This document shows positions 36,235 through 45,690 of a stretch of 62,780 bases of DNA, one piece after another (the first letter of the stretch is position 1; every line of letters starts with the position of its first letter). The notes under the pieces were generated by a model that was not told where the DNA came from, ran no database searches, and saw only the letters and a list, made by a program, of their open reading frames with translations. Source of the stretch: a bacterium (lineage in GTDB: Bacteria; Bacteroidota; Rhodothermia; Balneolales; M1805); assembly GCA_006226965.1 (NCBI GenBank), contig SBGQ01000022.1, positions 1 to 62,780 on the forward strand, given 5' to 3'. The position numbers were made by a program, and so were the translations under genes.

Positions 36235-36238
36235 ATCT

Positions 36239-37735
36239 ATGGAGCAGTATATTTTAGCAATGGATCAGGGAACAACCAGTTCCCGTTCCATCATCTTCGA
36301 TAAATCCGGAAATATCATTGCCTTAGCACAACGCGAATTTAAGCAGCATTTCCCCAAACCGGGTTGGGTTGAACATGATGCCTTAGAAATTTGGTCAACG
36401 CAGGCAGGAGTAACTGCCGAAGCCATAACACATGCCGGATTAAACGGCAAAAATTTAGCTGCCATCGGAATTACTAATCAACGAGAAACCGTTGTAGTTT
36501 GGGATAAATCAACCGGAAAACCGATTTACAATGCTATTGTTTGGCAAGATAAGCGCACCGCAGATTATTGCGATTCTTTACGAAATGAATACAGTAAAAC
36601 GATTCAGGAAAAAACAGGATTAGTTTTAGACCCCTACTTTTCAGCAACAAAAATAAAATGGATATTAGATAATGTGCACGGCGCAAGAGAAAAAGCAGAA
36701 GCCGGAGAACTTATTTGCGGAACCATAGATACCTGGTTAGTCTGGAATTTAACACGCGGTGAATTGCACATCACCGACGTTTCCAATGCGTCTCGAACAC
36801 TTTTGTTTAACATAAACACACTGGAATGGGATAAAGAATTATGCGATTTGTTCGATATTCCCATGAATATGCTTCCGAATGTTAAAGCAAGCAGTGAATT
36901 GTACGGACACACTAAAACAACCATTTTTGCGTCCAAAGTTCCGATTGCAGGAATAGCGGGTGATCAACAAGCTGCTCTCTTTGGTCAACAATGTGTGGAA
37001 ACCGGAATGGTTAAAAATACTTATGGCACCGGCTGTTTTATGTTGATGAACATCGGCGAACAAGCCGTTTTATCCAAAAACAATTTATTGACAACTGTAG
37101 CTTGGAAAATTGGCGAGCGAACAGAATATGCACTTGAAGGTTCCATTTTCATTGGCGGAGCCGTAGTGCAGTGGCTGAGAGATAACTTAGGAATCATAGT
37201 TAATTCTCAAGAAGTTGAAGCTAAAGCACTAAGTGTGGAAGATTCCGGCGGTGTAGTTTTTGTACCCACGTTTTCCGGTTTGGGAGCTCCGTATTGGAAT
37301 GCGCATGCTAAAGGAACTCTTTTTGGTGTAACCAGAGCTACAACAGATGCACATCTCGCACGAGCAGCCTTAGATGCCATTGCGTATCAAACCATGGACG
37401 TCCTTAAAGCGATGCAAGCCGATAGCGGAATTCCAATAAAAGAGCTTCGTGTTGATGGCGGTGCAACCGTAAACAACTTATTGATGCAGTTTCAGTCTGA
37501 TGTGTTGGATACTCGAGTTGTACGTCCAAAAATTACGGAAACAACAGCTTTGGGAGCGGCTTATCTAGCCGGACTTGCGGTGGGTTACTGGAAAAACAAA
37601 GAAGAGATTCAGCATCTTTGGCAGATTGATGAAACTTTTGAACCACATCACAAACAAGAAACGGTTCAACAGGGCATTATAGAATGGCAGAAAGCCATCA
37701 AAACCATACAATATTGGACAAATCTTAAAGATTAA
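36239..37735 (+). CDS. glpK: Glycerol kinase
   Basis: Phosphorylates glycerol to sn-glycerol-3-phosphate with ATP in the cytosol. 498 aa, the usual length. N-terminal FGGY motif '[19 protein letters not shown]' (residues 7-25), '[31 protein letters not shown]' near 78-108, '[13 protein letters not shown]' near 239, and C-terminal '[22 protein letters not shown]'. First gene of an operon with the glycerol channel 9 nt downstream. Confidence 0.98.
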   Translation: MEQYILAMDQGTTSSRSIIFDKSGNIIALAQREFKQHFPKPGWVEHDALEIWSTQAGVTAEAITHAGLNGKNLAAIGITNQRETVVVWDKSTGKPIYNAIVWQDKRTADYCDSLRNEYSKTIQEKTGLVLDPYFSATKIKWILDNVHGAREKAEAGELICGTIDTWLVWNLTRGELHITDVSNASRTLLFNINTLEWDKELCDLFDIPMNMLPNVKASSELYGHTKTTIFASKVPIAGIAGDQQAALFGQQCVETGMVKNTYGTGCFMLMNIGEQAVLSKNNLLTTVAWKIGERTEYALEGSIFIGGAVVQWLRDNLGIIVNSQEVEAKALSVEDSGGVVFVPTFSGLGAPYWNAHAKGTLFGVTRATTDAHLARAALDAIAYQTMDVLKAMQADSGIPIKELRVDGGATVNNLLMQFQSDVLDTRVVRPKITETTALGAAYLAGLAVGYWKNKEEIQHLWQIDETFEPHHKQETVQQGIIEWQKAIKTIQYWTNLKD

Positions 37736-37744
37736 GAGGATTTT

Positions 37745-38485
37745 ATGAACATGTTTGTAGCTGAATTTATCGGCACCGCACTTCTGATTATATTGGGTAA
37801 CGGTGTAGTTGCCAATGTAATTCTGAAGGAAACAAAAGGCGGAAACAGCGGATGGATTGTGATTACAACGGCTTGGGCTCTAGCGGTTTATGTTGCTGTT
37901 GTTGTTGCCGGTCCCTATTCAGGGGCACACTTAAATCCGGCTGTAACCTTAGCATTAGCAATCGCAGAAAAATTCGATTGGAGTTTGGTTCCGGCCTATT
38001 TCGGCGCTCAATTACTAGGTGCATTTACCGGAGCTTTTCTAGCTTGGCTTGGGTATAAAGATCATTTTGATAAAACCGAAGACGTTACAACAAAACTCGG
38101 AGTGTTTGCCACAATTCCGGCTATCCGTAATCCATTCATGAATTTGGTTTCAGAAATTATTGGAACGTTCGTGCTTCTGTTTGTCATTTTTTACATCACA
38201 GGTGCACAATTGGAAGCTGCAAGTGGCAATGCAGTTCCTATTGGTCTTGGTTCTGTTGGTGCCATTCCAGTCGCATTTTTAGTTTGGGTGATTGGACTTT
38301 CTTTAGGCGGTACAACCGGATATGCTATTAATCCGGCAAGAGATTTTGGCCCACGTTTTTTTCATACTATTGCACCCATTAAAGGAAAAGGCTCTAGTGA
38401 CTGGGGATATTCATGGATTCCTATTGTCGGGCCATTAGTCGGTGCAAGTTTAGCGGCGTTTTTATTTTTGGTTTTAGGTTCTTAA
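37745..38485 (+). CDS. glpF: Glycerol facilitator (aquaglyceroporin)
   Basis: 246 aa MIP-family channel with six membrane segments and both NPA boxes: 'SGAHLNPAVTLALA' (near residue 62) and 'TGYAINPARDFGPRFFH' (near 196). The Asp after the second NPAR is typical of glycerol-conducting members, and the adjacent glpK supports glycerol uptake and trapping. An AGAGGA stretch lies 4-9 nt before the ATG. Confidence 0.95.
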   Translation: MNMFVAEFIGTALLIILGNGVVANVILKETKGGNSGWIVITTAWALAVYVAVVVAGPYSGAHLNPAVTLALAIAEKFDWSLVPAYFGAQLLGAFTGAFLAWLGYKDHFDKTEDVTTKLGVFATIPAIRNPFMNLVSEIIGTFVLLFVIFYITGAQLEAASGNAVPIGLGSVGAIPVAFLVWVIGLSLGGTTGYAINPARDFGPRFFHTIAPIKGKGSSDWGYSWIPIVGPLVGASLAAFLFLVLGS

Positions 38486-39400
38486 ATGACATTTCAAGAA
38501 GTAATTTCAACTATTTCTGAACAGCAATCCGGTCTCCCATTCGGTGGTGAAGTTGCACAGTATATTGACGAGTTACGACTCGTTAACCCGAATAAATTTG
38601 GGGTATATCTAAAAAGTGTAAGCGGTGAAGAAGCGTACTTCGGCGATGCGTTCGAAGCATTTTCCATACAAAGTATTGCAAAAGTTTTGGCACTAAGTTT
38701 GGTCTATAAAGAATTAGGTGAATCACTATGGAAACGTGTTGGTGTTGAACCCTCTGGTAATCCTTTTAATTCTCTTGTTCAGCTTGAGTATGATTCCGGA
38801 ATTCCGAGAAACCCGTTTATTAATGCAGGAGCACTTGTAGTTTGTGACATCATTTTGAGTTTATATCCAAATCCTGAAAAAGCATTTTTAGCTTTTGCGA
38901 ACTCCGTTTCGGGACATTCAGATATTGTGTTTAACGAACGTATCGCTGAATCAGAAAAGAAAAACGGATTCCGAAATGCGGCTTTAGTCAATTTGATGAA
39001 ATCGTTCGGGAATATTAAAAATGAGGTGGAAGCTGTTCTCGACTTCTATTTCAAATTGTGTTCCATTACACTCTCCTGCAAAGATTTAGCTGAAATTTTT
39101 CAATATCTGTCCATTCACGGAAAACATCCTCTCAACGGGAATAGTATCATTTCCGAAAGCCAAACCAAACGGATTAATGCTATTATGCAAACCTGCGGAT
39201 TTTATGATGAAGCCGGTGAATTTACGTTTAAAGTCGGATTGCCGGGCAAAAGTGGTGTCGGCGGCGGAATTATTGCCATCCACCCCAATCAATACACGAT
39301 TGCCGTTTGGAGTCCGCGTTTAAATAAAAAAGGAAATTCTGCAAAAGGAATGGCATTTTTAGAAGAATTCACTACTATGACCACACTATCCATTTTTTAA
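38486..39400 (+). CDS. glsA: Glutaminase
   Basis: Hydrolyses L-glutamine to glutamate and ammonia. 304 aa of the serine-dependent beta-lactamase-like glutaminase family. 'AFSIQSIAKVLALSLVY' carries the S-x-x-K nucleophile pair (about residues 64-67). 'EPSGNPFNSLVQLE' and 'GIPRNPFINAGALVVCD' are the family signatures, and 'GLPGKSGVGGGIIAIHP' lies near the end. Its ATG follows the glpF stop with no base between, so it belongs to the glycerol operon, an unusual partner. Confidence 0.93.
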   Translation: MTFQEVISTISEQQSGLPFGGEVAQYIDELRLVNPNKFGVYLKSVSGEEAYFGDAFEAFSIQSIAKVLALSLVYKELGESLWKRVGVEPSGNPFNSLVQLEYDSGIPRNPFINAGALVVCDIILSLYPNPEKAFLAFANSVSGHSDIVFNERIAESEKKNGFRNAALVNLMKSFGNIKNEVEAVLDFYFKLCSITLSCKDLAEIFQYLSIHGKHPLNGNSIISESQTKRINAIMQTCGFYDEAGEFTFKVGLPGKSGVGGGIIAIHPNQYTIAVWSPRLNKKGNSAKGMAFLEEFTTMTTLSIF

Positions 39401-39407
39401 ATCAGCC

Positions 39408-40529
39408 ATGTTCAAAAAAATCTCACTGTTTCTACTTTCAGCTATTAGCTTTTCAGCTTGTCAAATTGACAAAGCATCTGTTACACAAGACCGATTAAAA
39501 CCTGCAATGTTTTTCGTCGGAACCTACACGGAAGGCAAATCGGAAAGTGAAGGTATTTATGCTTTTGAGTTAGACGGCAATGGAAAACTCATTAATCACG
39601 GATTAGCTGCTAATAGTGAAAATCCCTCCTACATCACCAAATCAGCTAATGGCAAAACCTTATTAGCCGTAAATGAATTGGAAAAAGGAACCGTAGAAGC
39701 CTATCAAATTGACGGAGATACACTCACATTTATAAATAGAAGTTCGAGTGGCGGAATGCACCCCTGTTATGTCTTTACAGATGAAAACGGATATGTTTTT
39801 ACGGCGAATTATTCATCGGGAACGGTTGGTGTTTTAAAACAAAACAGCATTGGTTTATTATCCGATTTGTTATCAAGCCAACGGCACGAAGGCAAAGGCA
39901 TTCACAAACGTCAAGATGCGCCACATGCACACATGGTTCGTTCATTCGAACCGACAAAAGAACTCATTTCGGTTGATTTAGGTACAAATCAGCTTTGGTT
40001 TTCATCATTAAACACAGAAAAAAACGAACTTATTTATTCTGAAACCCCAACTTTAGACATGACTCCCGGAGCTGGCCCACGACACTTTTCTGCGCATCCA
40101 AACGGGAAATGGTTGTATGTAATCAACGAATTGGACAACACCGTATCCATGGTTGAGTTCAATAAACGCGGTGATTTTAAAAAGAGAAACAGTGTTTCAA
40201 CTCTTCCTGCACATTATGAAGAAGCCAGTTTTTGTGCCGATATTCACCTCTCAGCTGACGGGAAATTTTTATACGCTTCCAATCGCGGACATAACAGCAT
40301 CGCCATTTTTTCTATTGATGCATCAAACGGCTCACTTCATTTAATCGGTCACGAATCTGTGCGCGGAAATTGGCCGAGAAACTTTGCTTTAAGTCCGGAT
40401 GAACGCTTCTTGATTGTTGCAAATCAGAGAAGTAACAACTTGGTCGTGTTCAAAAGAAATACAGCTACAGGCTTACTCACTTTTGTTGATGAACAAGCAA
40501 CACCTACACCTGTTTGTATTGCTTTTTAG
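39408..40529 (+). CDS. Lipoprotein lactonase, 6-phosphogluconolactonase-type beta-propeller
   Basis: 373 aa, seven-bladed lactonase family (YbhE/Pgl-like, COG2706). A lipoprotein signal 'MFKKISLFLLSAISFSAC' (Cys19) places it outside the cytoplasm. Family motifs: 'FFVGTYTEGKSESEGIYAF', 'NPSYITKSANGKTLLAVNE', 'GMHPCYVFTDENGYVFTANYSSG', 'APHAHMV', 'GAGPRHFSAHPNGKWLYVINEL', 'RGHNSIAIF' and 'NWPRNFALSPDERFLIVANQ'. Cytosolic relatives hydrolyse 6-phosphogluconolactone. The export signal makes an extracellular sugar lactone more likely. Eighth base after glsA; its stop interlocks with the convergent gene. Confidence 0.85.
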   Translation: MFKKISLFLLSAISFSACQIDKASVTQDRLKPAMFFVGTYTEGKSESEGIYAFELDGNGKLINHGLAANSENPSYITKSANGKTLLAVNELEKGTVEAYQIDGDTLTFINRSSSGGMHPCYVFTDENGYVFTANYSSGTVGVLKQNSIGLLSDLLSSQRHEGKGIHKRQDAPHAHMVRSFEPTKELISVDLGTNQLWFSSLNTEKNELIYSETPTLDMTPGAGPRHFSAHPNGKWLYVINELDNTVSMVEFNKRGDFKKRNSVSTLPAHYEEASFCADIHLSADGKFLYASNRGHNSIAIFSIDASNGSLHLIGHESVRGNWPRNFALSPDERFLIVANQRSNNLVVFKRNTATGLLTFVDEQATPTPVCIAF

Positions 40530-41443
40530 TTTGTTAATCGAGCTAATTGCGTTCTTATATACAATCTATTTGAGTGATATAAAAACTCTAATTCGTCCAT
40601 AACTGTTTTTGAATATCGAATAAACGTATCCGTTTCAGCTAAACTTTGGTAACTGTTAAGTAGATTTTTTTGCGATTCAGGCATTGCAACTTTAACATGA
40701 TGAACTAAAATTGCATCGTCCAAAAACATGGGCAAAAACGAAATTCTGGATAAAACCGGCCCGGAATCTTCAACCCAAAGACTTACGACAGACGCAGATG
40801 GTAATGTTGTTGAATAATGGATGGGAACTTCGTCGGTTGCAGTCGGATCAAATAAAACGAACTCATCAAAAACTGGATTCGGTTCGTGCATGTATTGATG
40901 AAAAAACGGTGAAACATGATTGTCCTTCATCACTTTTTCAACTAAAAATTTTGCCCGTTGACTCAGCGAGCGGTCAAGGCTTGTTTTCTTTATGATAAAC
41001 CAATCTGATGTGATAGAATATCCGCTAGAATCACTGTAATCCATTCTCACTGATGTTTCTGTATAAGCAACGGAAAACGAAGAATTTGCCATTAAAGAAT
41101 CGATATTACTGTAATCTCTGATAATATAAGTGGCAATTACTGTATCCTCTTTAGACATATCACCGGACAAGCGTTCTAATTTTGTGGTGTCTTTTAGCAG
41201 TTGATTTTTTAAACAGGTAGAATCTAGAGAAAACGGTACAAATGGCAATAACACTTCGAGCGTATCAACCCCCGAAGAATAATAAATCGGCATTGCCAGA
41301 AATGATTTTTGTGGGACTGAATCCATTCCGACTCGTTCAGATTCCTGCCCAGCATCCGTTACTCTTCCTAATGAGCTACAAGCAGTTAATACACTCATCA
41401 AACCAAGAACCCAATAAAAAAAAGTAATTAACAATTTACTCAT
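40526..41443 (-). CDS. Lipoprotein of unknown function
   Basis: 305 aa. Lipoprotein signal with Cys22 in 'VLTACSS', then a long region with no recognised domain. A conserved-looking block 'MHEPNPVFDEFVLFDPTATDEVPIHYSTTLPSASVVSLWVEDSGPVLSRISFLPMF' near residues 185-240 may be a beta-sandwich. The stop TAA overlaps the convergent lactonase stop (shared 40526-40529), leaving no room for a terminator. Confidence 0.7.
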   Translation of the reverse strand: MSKLLITFFYWVLGLMSVLTACSSLGRVTDAGQESERVGMDSVPQKSFLAMPIYYSSGVDTLEVLLPFVPFSLDSTCLKNQLLKDTTKLERLSGDMSKEDTVIATYIIRDYSNIDSLMANSSFSVAYTETSVRMDYSDSSGYSITSDWFIIKKTSLDRSLSQRAKFLVEKVMKDNHVSPFFHQYMHEPNPVFDEFVLFDPTATDEVPIHYSTTLPSASVVSLWVEDSGPVLSRISFLPMFLDDAILVHHVKVAMPESQKNLLNSYQSLAETDTFIRYSKTVMDELEFLYHSNRLYIRTQLARLTN

Positions 41444-41488
41444 ATTGTTAACCTCCGGCTAACGAAACTAAATGTAACTATATAAAAA

Positions 41489-41701
41489 TCAAACTGATGA
41501 GGAGTAAATTTGTTCCGAAATCATACGTGCAAATCTTGTTTCTGTGCAATAATGTGCTTGACAACTGTATAAATATGCACTATTATAAGACAAGATAGTC
41601 TTTTGTCTATATTGTTCTTTGAGGTTTTCCTCGAAATGTGAGGCTCTCTTTAGAGCACAAATCGTTTTTTCTTTGATGAACTCATGGGTATAGGTTAACA
41701 A
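41489..41701 (-). CDS. Doubtful 70-aa ORF in the 343-nt gap
   Basis: The gap between the two genes at 41443 and 41787 holds one open frame on the minus strand starting only at TTG. The peptide is helical-looking and contains three Cys ('LYSCQAHYCTETRFARM'). No family, ribosome-binding site or partner is seen. The rest of the gap has a short inverted repeat (AGACAA/TTGTCT near 41588-41610). It may be a gene remnant or chance. Confidence 0.2.
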   Translation of the reverse strand: MLTYTHEFIKEKTICALKRASHFEENLKEQYRQKTILSYNSAYLYSCQAHYCTETRFARMISEQIYSSSV

Positions 41702-41786
41702 ACCGTTCCTCTCCTCTCATCTCCTATCTATCTCGTTAGCTTCGAGTTAATCGTATTCATGAGTTCATTTTTTTCAGGTCCGAGGT

Positions 41787-42545
41787 ATGAGTATGGTAAT
41801 GATTCACAAGATAATAGAGACCGAGGCCAAGAGTTCCATTCAGCGACAATTATTAATTGATATTTCGCAGGCAGCCTTACACACACGTTTTCTATCAAAA
41901 AAACCTCATTTTTCGGTACATATCAACGAATACATGATAGATGTTCTGATAAACAGTGAGGCTTTCCGAAATGATACCATTCTGAAAGAAACAGCCATAG
42001 ATACAGGAATGTTAATTAATCAAATCAGAACTGTAATTATAAATTTGGGGTATAATCCGGTTATTGATTTTCAAATGATCGAAACCAATTTGGTAAGAAT
42101 TGCCCGCATTTCAATAGGTCAAAGTATTGAAAATCACCTTCAACGGAGATTACAAATTGGGTATGATATGCACCATGCCGAATCCTATTCACATTTACCG
42201 ATTCAGGATCAACTGTTAGCTGAACTGCAAGGGCGATTAATAGATAAACAGCTCTATATTCAGAAAATTAACCCCGTTCAACCGCTTGATAATCAACTAT
42301 TCGGTGTAATCGGAGCGTTTTACCACTTAGGAGGTTGGATTGAAGTCGGGATGGCGACTAATCGATCCATCACCGAAACAAATAATAAAAAACGGGTTCA
42401 TTTGTATGCAGCGTCAGGTTTGCGCGTTCCGTTCGAAGTTCCGGTTCACGATAGACAACGCGGCAGAACATTACTTCTCACCATTAATAACAACGGAGAT
42501 AAATCAGCTTCTAAAGCCTATGATTTATTAGACTATTTGATTTAG
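41787..42545 (+). CDS. Unknown protein, possible nitroreductase-like (Acg-type) fold
   Basis: 252 aa, soluble, no signal peptide. The stretch 'TAIDTGMLINQIRTVIINLGYNPVID' resembles the helical core of Acg-like nitroreductases (an Ala-x-Asp-x-Gly helix followed by '-LGY-'). 'FGVIGAFYHLGGWIEVGMATNRSI' could be the second such block. The match is weak and by eye only. The gene is convergent with the receiver/kinase pair. Second ATG codons (41793, 41799) are equally possible starts. Confidence 0.55.
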   Translation: MSMVMIHKIIETEAKSSIQRQLLIDISQAALHTRFLSKKPHFSVHINEYMIDVLINSEAFRNDTILKETAIDTGMLINQIRTVIINLGYNPVIDFQMIETNLVRIARISIGQSIENHLQRRLQIGYDMHHAESYSHLPIQDQLLAELQGRLIDKQLYIQKINPVQPLDNQLFGVIGAFYHLGGWIEVGMATNRSITETNNKKRVHLYAASGLRVPFEVPVHDRQRGRTLLLTINNNGDKSASKAYDLLDYLI

Positions 42546-42553
42546 ATAAACAG

Positions 42554-42952
42554 TTACACCAAAATAGTTTGCAAAGAATGATGTGTAAGCGGCTTGATTA
42601 TGAAATCGTACACATCAGGGATTTCAACAGCGCGATTTCTATCTGATTGACTCACGCTCGAACTAAGCATAAATACATTTATTTGCTTTTTAAACGGAGT
42701 CGGGAAATACGCATAACTCTCCAAAAACTCCCACCCATTCATTTCATTCATATTCAGGTCTAGAAATAAAAATGCCGGCGGGGTTTCGCCTGAGTCAACT
42801 CTGGATTTTAGATGTTCTAAAGCTTCACTTGCTTGAGTAAAAGCCTGAACTTGATAGACCTTATTTGTTTTTCGAATTAAAATTTCGAGGGCCATATTAT
42901 GTATAGCGTCATCATCTACGAGCCATACTTCTTTGTGCTGAGTTTCAATCAT
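42554..42952 (-). CDS. Single-domain response regulator
   Basis: 132 aa, a receiver domain and nothing more. Acidic pocket 'LVDDDAIHN' (Asp13, Asp14), phosphoacceptor Asp65 in 'FLFLDLNMNEMNGWEFL', Ser/Thr switch in 'VFMLSSSVSQSD', Lys in 'FIIKPL' near 119. It overlaps the kinase gene by 8 nt and must be its partner. With no output domain it probably acts by protein contact or passes the phosphate on. Confidence 0.9.
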   Translation of the reverse strand: MIETQHKEVWLVDDDAIHNMALEILIRKTNKVYQVQAFTQASEALEHLKSRVDSGETPPAFLFLDLNMNEMNGWEFLESYAYFPTPFKKQINVFMLSSSVSQSDRNRAVEIPDVYDFIIKPLTHHSLQTILV

Positions 42953-45554
42953 GAGCGAAAATTACAGTAAAAACGGACCCTAAACCTAACTTACTTTTAA
43001 CCTCAATTGTTCCACTGAGTGACTCAACTTGTGTTTTTACAAGATATAAGCCCAATCCTCTTCCTTCAACGTGTGTGTGAAATCGCTGATATATATCAAA
43101 TAATTTTTTACTGAACTTCTCCAAATCAAGCCCCAATCCGTTATCATGGAACTCTATTTCAATTTTTCCGAGCTTCCTTCTGCTTACCACATGAATTTCC
43201 GGAGTTCTTTCAGGTGATCTGTATTTAATGGCGTTAGAAACCAGATTAAAGAAAATACTATTCAAATAAGCCTGAATAGAAAACATGCCGTCAACTTCAT
43301 CAAAGTTGTACGTTATTTGTGCGTTCGATTGCATAATCTGTCGAGTTAAACCGGTCTGTACAGAAAGCATGATATCACTAAACTTGATAAACTCTTTTTG
43401 CGCATGGATATCGTTTCTTACAGATAAAACCTCATTCAAATCACGAATCGTTTTATCTAAAATTGACGCAGATTGCTGAAGGCCGTTAATGATTTTATTC
43501 TGAGTTACAGCGTCTAAATCTGCCATTTCAAAAATACTGGTCAGGCTTAAGATATTTGCCACCGGAGCACGTAAATCATGAGAAATTACATAAGAGAAAT
43601 GCTGTAAATCACGATTTTGGCGAGTTAAATCCTGAATCATCCGATTGCGTTCATCTTCCTGTTTTTTTATCTGAGTAATATCTTCAACAAAGGCAATGAG
43701 AACGGTTTTACCAAAGTAGGTGCTTTTTTGAAGTCTCAGTTTTTGAGGAAAAATTTCTCCGGTAATTCGTTTACCATAAATGACATTGTTTTGCGGCACA
43801 CCTTTGAAAGCCTTCTTCAACATATCTTTGATAAGAATTGGATTATTAAGCTCCAAGTCGGTTGCAAAAGGAGGTTTTTTTCCGATAAGTTCTGCATTTG
43901 TGGCACCGTACATTTTACATGCAGCGGCATTCAAATCAACAAACGAATAGCTTTCATCAATGATATAAATGGGCTCACTCGCATTTTCAAAGAGCTTTTT
44001 ATACGATTCTTCACTCTCTTTTATCTGCGTATCGTTCCTTTTTCTTTCGGTGATATCAGTAATTACTCCGTCGTAATAATCTTTTTCATCGGCTCTTATT
44101 TTCGAGACATTTAATAAAGCCCAAAATCGACTTCCGTCTTTTCGTTTGAGCTGCATTTCTCGATTGCTCACCTTCAAGTTTTCATCAATCTCATTTAAGA
44201 AAGAAGTTCTTGAACCCGGATTTTCATAAAACAAATACAATTCTTTGTCATTAATGGCCTCCTCTTTTGAGTATCCAAACATCGAATAGAAAGCATCATT
44301 CGCATAAATAATCCCATCTTCCTTGGAGCTTCGGTAAACAGCTTCGGTTAGGTTCGATGTAACAGAGTTTAGCAGTTGCTCATTTAATTTTATACGTGTA
44401 TTCGCCTCGTGCTCCTTGGTTATATCACGCATAAAAATGGATACTGCAATAATCTCATCTTCCTGAGTAGTAACAGGATTCATGCTTACAGTAAAATGCC
44501 TGAGTTTATTATCTAATAGGATTGAACGTTTGTAGTGTAAACTCTTGCCATCAAAAATCTCTCTCAACCTTTTTTTAGATAATTCTACATCTTCATTTTT
44601 GGGCAAAAAATCAAAAACATTATCGCCCAGATTTATTGACTCAACCCCGCCAATCTGTTTGAAGAGTTCTACATGTTTTGAATTGAAATACAAATAATTT
44701 CCATCTCTATCTATAGCAAAAACATAATCTTGGGAACTCTCAACCAAAGCATTTAAGTTGGCATATAAATATTCTATTCGCTTTTTATCTCGCTGAGCTT
44801 CCGTTAAATCATTTAATAAACAAACGCCGCCTATAAACTCGTTTCTATCACCCAATACTGGGTTAAAAAAGCATCGCACAAACGTAGTTTTATTAGAGCT
44901 TACCGAGGAATAATAACCTTCATAAAAACCCAATTTTTTTTCCAGTGATTTCTGAACCTGAGTAATAACCTCTTTATTCTTCAGATCGCGAATCATATTT
45001 AAACCAACCAGACGCTCTCTTGATGAACCCAGAATAAAAGAAAATTCATCGTTTACCTGTATGATGGTACCTTCTAAATCATAAAAACAAATTCCTGCAG
45101 GTGAATTTTCAAAAATCAGACGAAATTGTTCTTCGCGTTTTTTCAGTTCAAGATGAGATTCAAACTCTGACGTTACATTTTTAATTGCTAAAAAGACGAA
45201 AGCATCTTTCTCTATTACATTTTCTTTCTCTACTGCTACGAAGTTGAGATGCACAATCACTTCATCGTATTCATCTTCTAATAGAGTGAATCGAAAATTC
45301 CCGTCCGTTCCATTTCCTGATTGGTAATTTTGATAGATTTCTTCAACCGAAACTTCCCTCTTATCCGAATCGTGGATTTTGTACACATCGGTTATGGATT
45401 TATCTCGAAGCTGCTCAGGCGAAACTCCTAAAACTTGATGTGCAATCTTATTCATATCAATGACATGAAAAGAGGAATTCATCAAGACCAAACCCGTTTC
45501 TAGTTTCTCAGCTAAGCTAAATAAAATTGAGATGTTGCTCGATTGTAGTTTCAA
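42945..45554 (-). CDS. Soluble multi-PAS sensor histidine kinase
   Basis: 869 aa with no membrane segment. Five PAS domains can be counted, roughly at 8-125, 140-255, 268-380, 390-510 and 518-635, several ending in the PAC-type 'xDIT' ('IKNVTSEFE', 'LNDLTEAQR', 'MRDITKEHE', 'ITDITERKR', 'VEDITQIKK'). The phosphoacceptor His is in 'FSYVISHDLRAPVANI' (about 655). The ATPase has N-box 'FFNLVSNAIKYRS', G1 'DNGLGLD' and G2 'GRGLGLYLVKTQVE'. The signal is unknown; the lack of heme or FAD motifs gives no hint. It is paired with the single receiver downstream. Confidence 0.93.
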   Translation of the reverse strand: MKLQSSNISILFSLAEKLETGLVLMNSSFHVIDMNKIAHQVLGVSPEQLRDKSITDVYKIHDSDKREVSVEEIYQNYQSGNGTDGNFRFTLLEDEYDEVIVHLNFVAVEKENVIEKDAFVFLAIKNVTSEFESHLELKKREEQFRLIFENSPAGICFYDLEGTIIQVNDEFSFILGSSRERLVGLNMIRDLKNKEVITQVQKSLEKKLGFYEGYYSSVSSNKTTFVRCFFNPVLGDRNEFIGGVCLLNDLTEAQRDKKRIEYLYANLNALVESSQDYVFAIDRDGNYLYFNSKHVELFKQIGGVESINLGDNVFDFLPKNEDVELSKKRLREIFDGKSLHYKRSILLDNKLRHFTVSMNPVTTQEDEIIAVSIFMRDITKEHEANTRIKLNEQLLNSVTSNLTEAVYRSSKEDGIIYANDAFYSMFGYSKEEAINDKELYLFYENPGSRTSFLNEIDENLKVSNREMQLKRKDGSRFWALLNVSKIRADEKDYYDGVITDITERKRNDTQIKESEESYKKLFENASEPIYIIDESYSFVDLNAAACKMYGATNAELIGKKPPFATDLELNNPILIKDMLKKAFKGVPQNNVIYGKRITGEIFPQKLRLQKSTYFGKTVLIAFVEDITQIKKQEDERNRMIQDLTRQNRDLQHFSYVISHDLRAPVANILSLTSIFEMADLDAVTQNKIINGLQQSASILDKTIRDLNEVLSVRNDIHAQKEFIKFSDIMLSVQTGLTRQIMQSNAQITYNFDEVDGMFSIQAYLNSIFFNLVSNAIKYRSPERTPEIHVVSRRKLGKIEIEFHDNGLGLDLEKFSKKLFDIYQRFHTHVEGRGLGLYLVKTQVESLSGTIEVKSKLGLGSVFTVIFAHD

Positions 45555-45621
45555 AACCTAAATCACACGTTTTATTTAAGCCTTGATTATACTAATATCT
45601 TATTTCAATTCCATATATACG

Positions 45622-45661
45622 AAAAGCCCTTTTTGATATAGCACAATCAAAAAGGGCTTTT
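45622..45661. terminator. Strong bidirectional-type terminator
   Basis: A perfect 16-bp stem, AAAAGCCCTTTTTGAT (45622-45637) and its complement (45646-45661), around an 8-nt loop. T runs occur on both sides. It ends the lipoprotein gene at 45691-47355 on the minus strand and insulates the kinase gene. Confidence 0.9.
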
Positions 45662-45690
45662 TTGCACTTAAGTTATTTCACGGTGAACTG

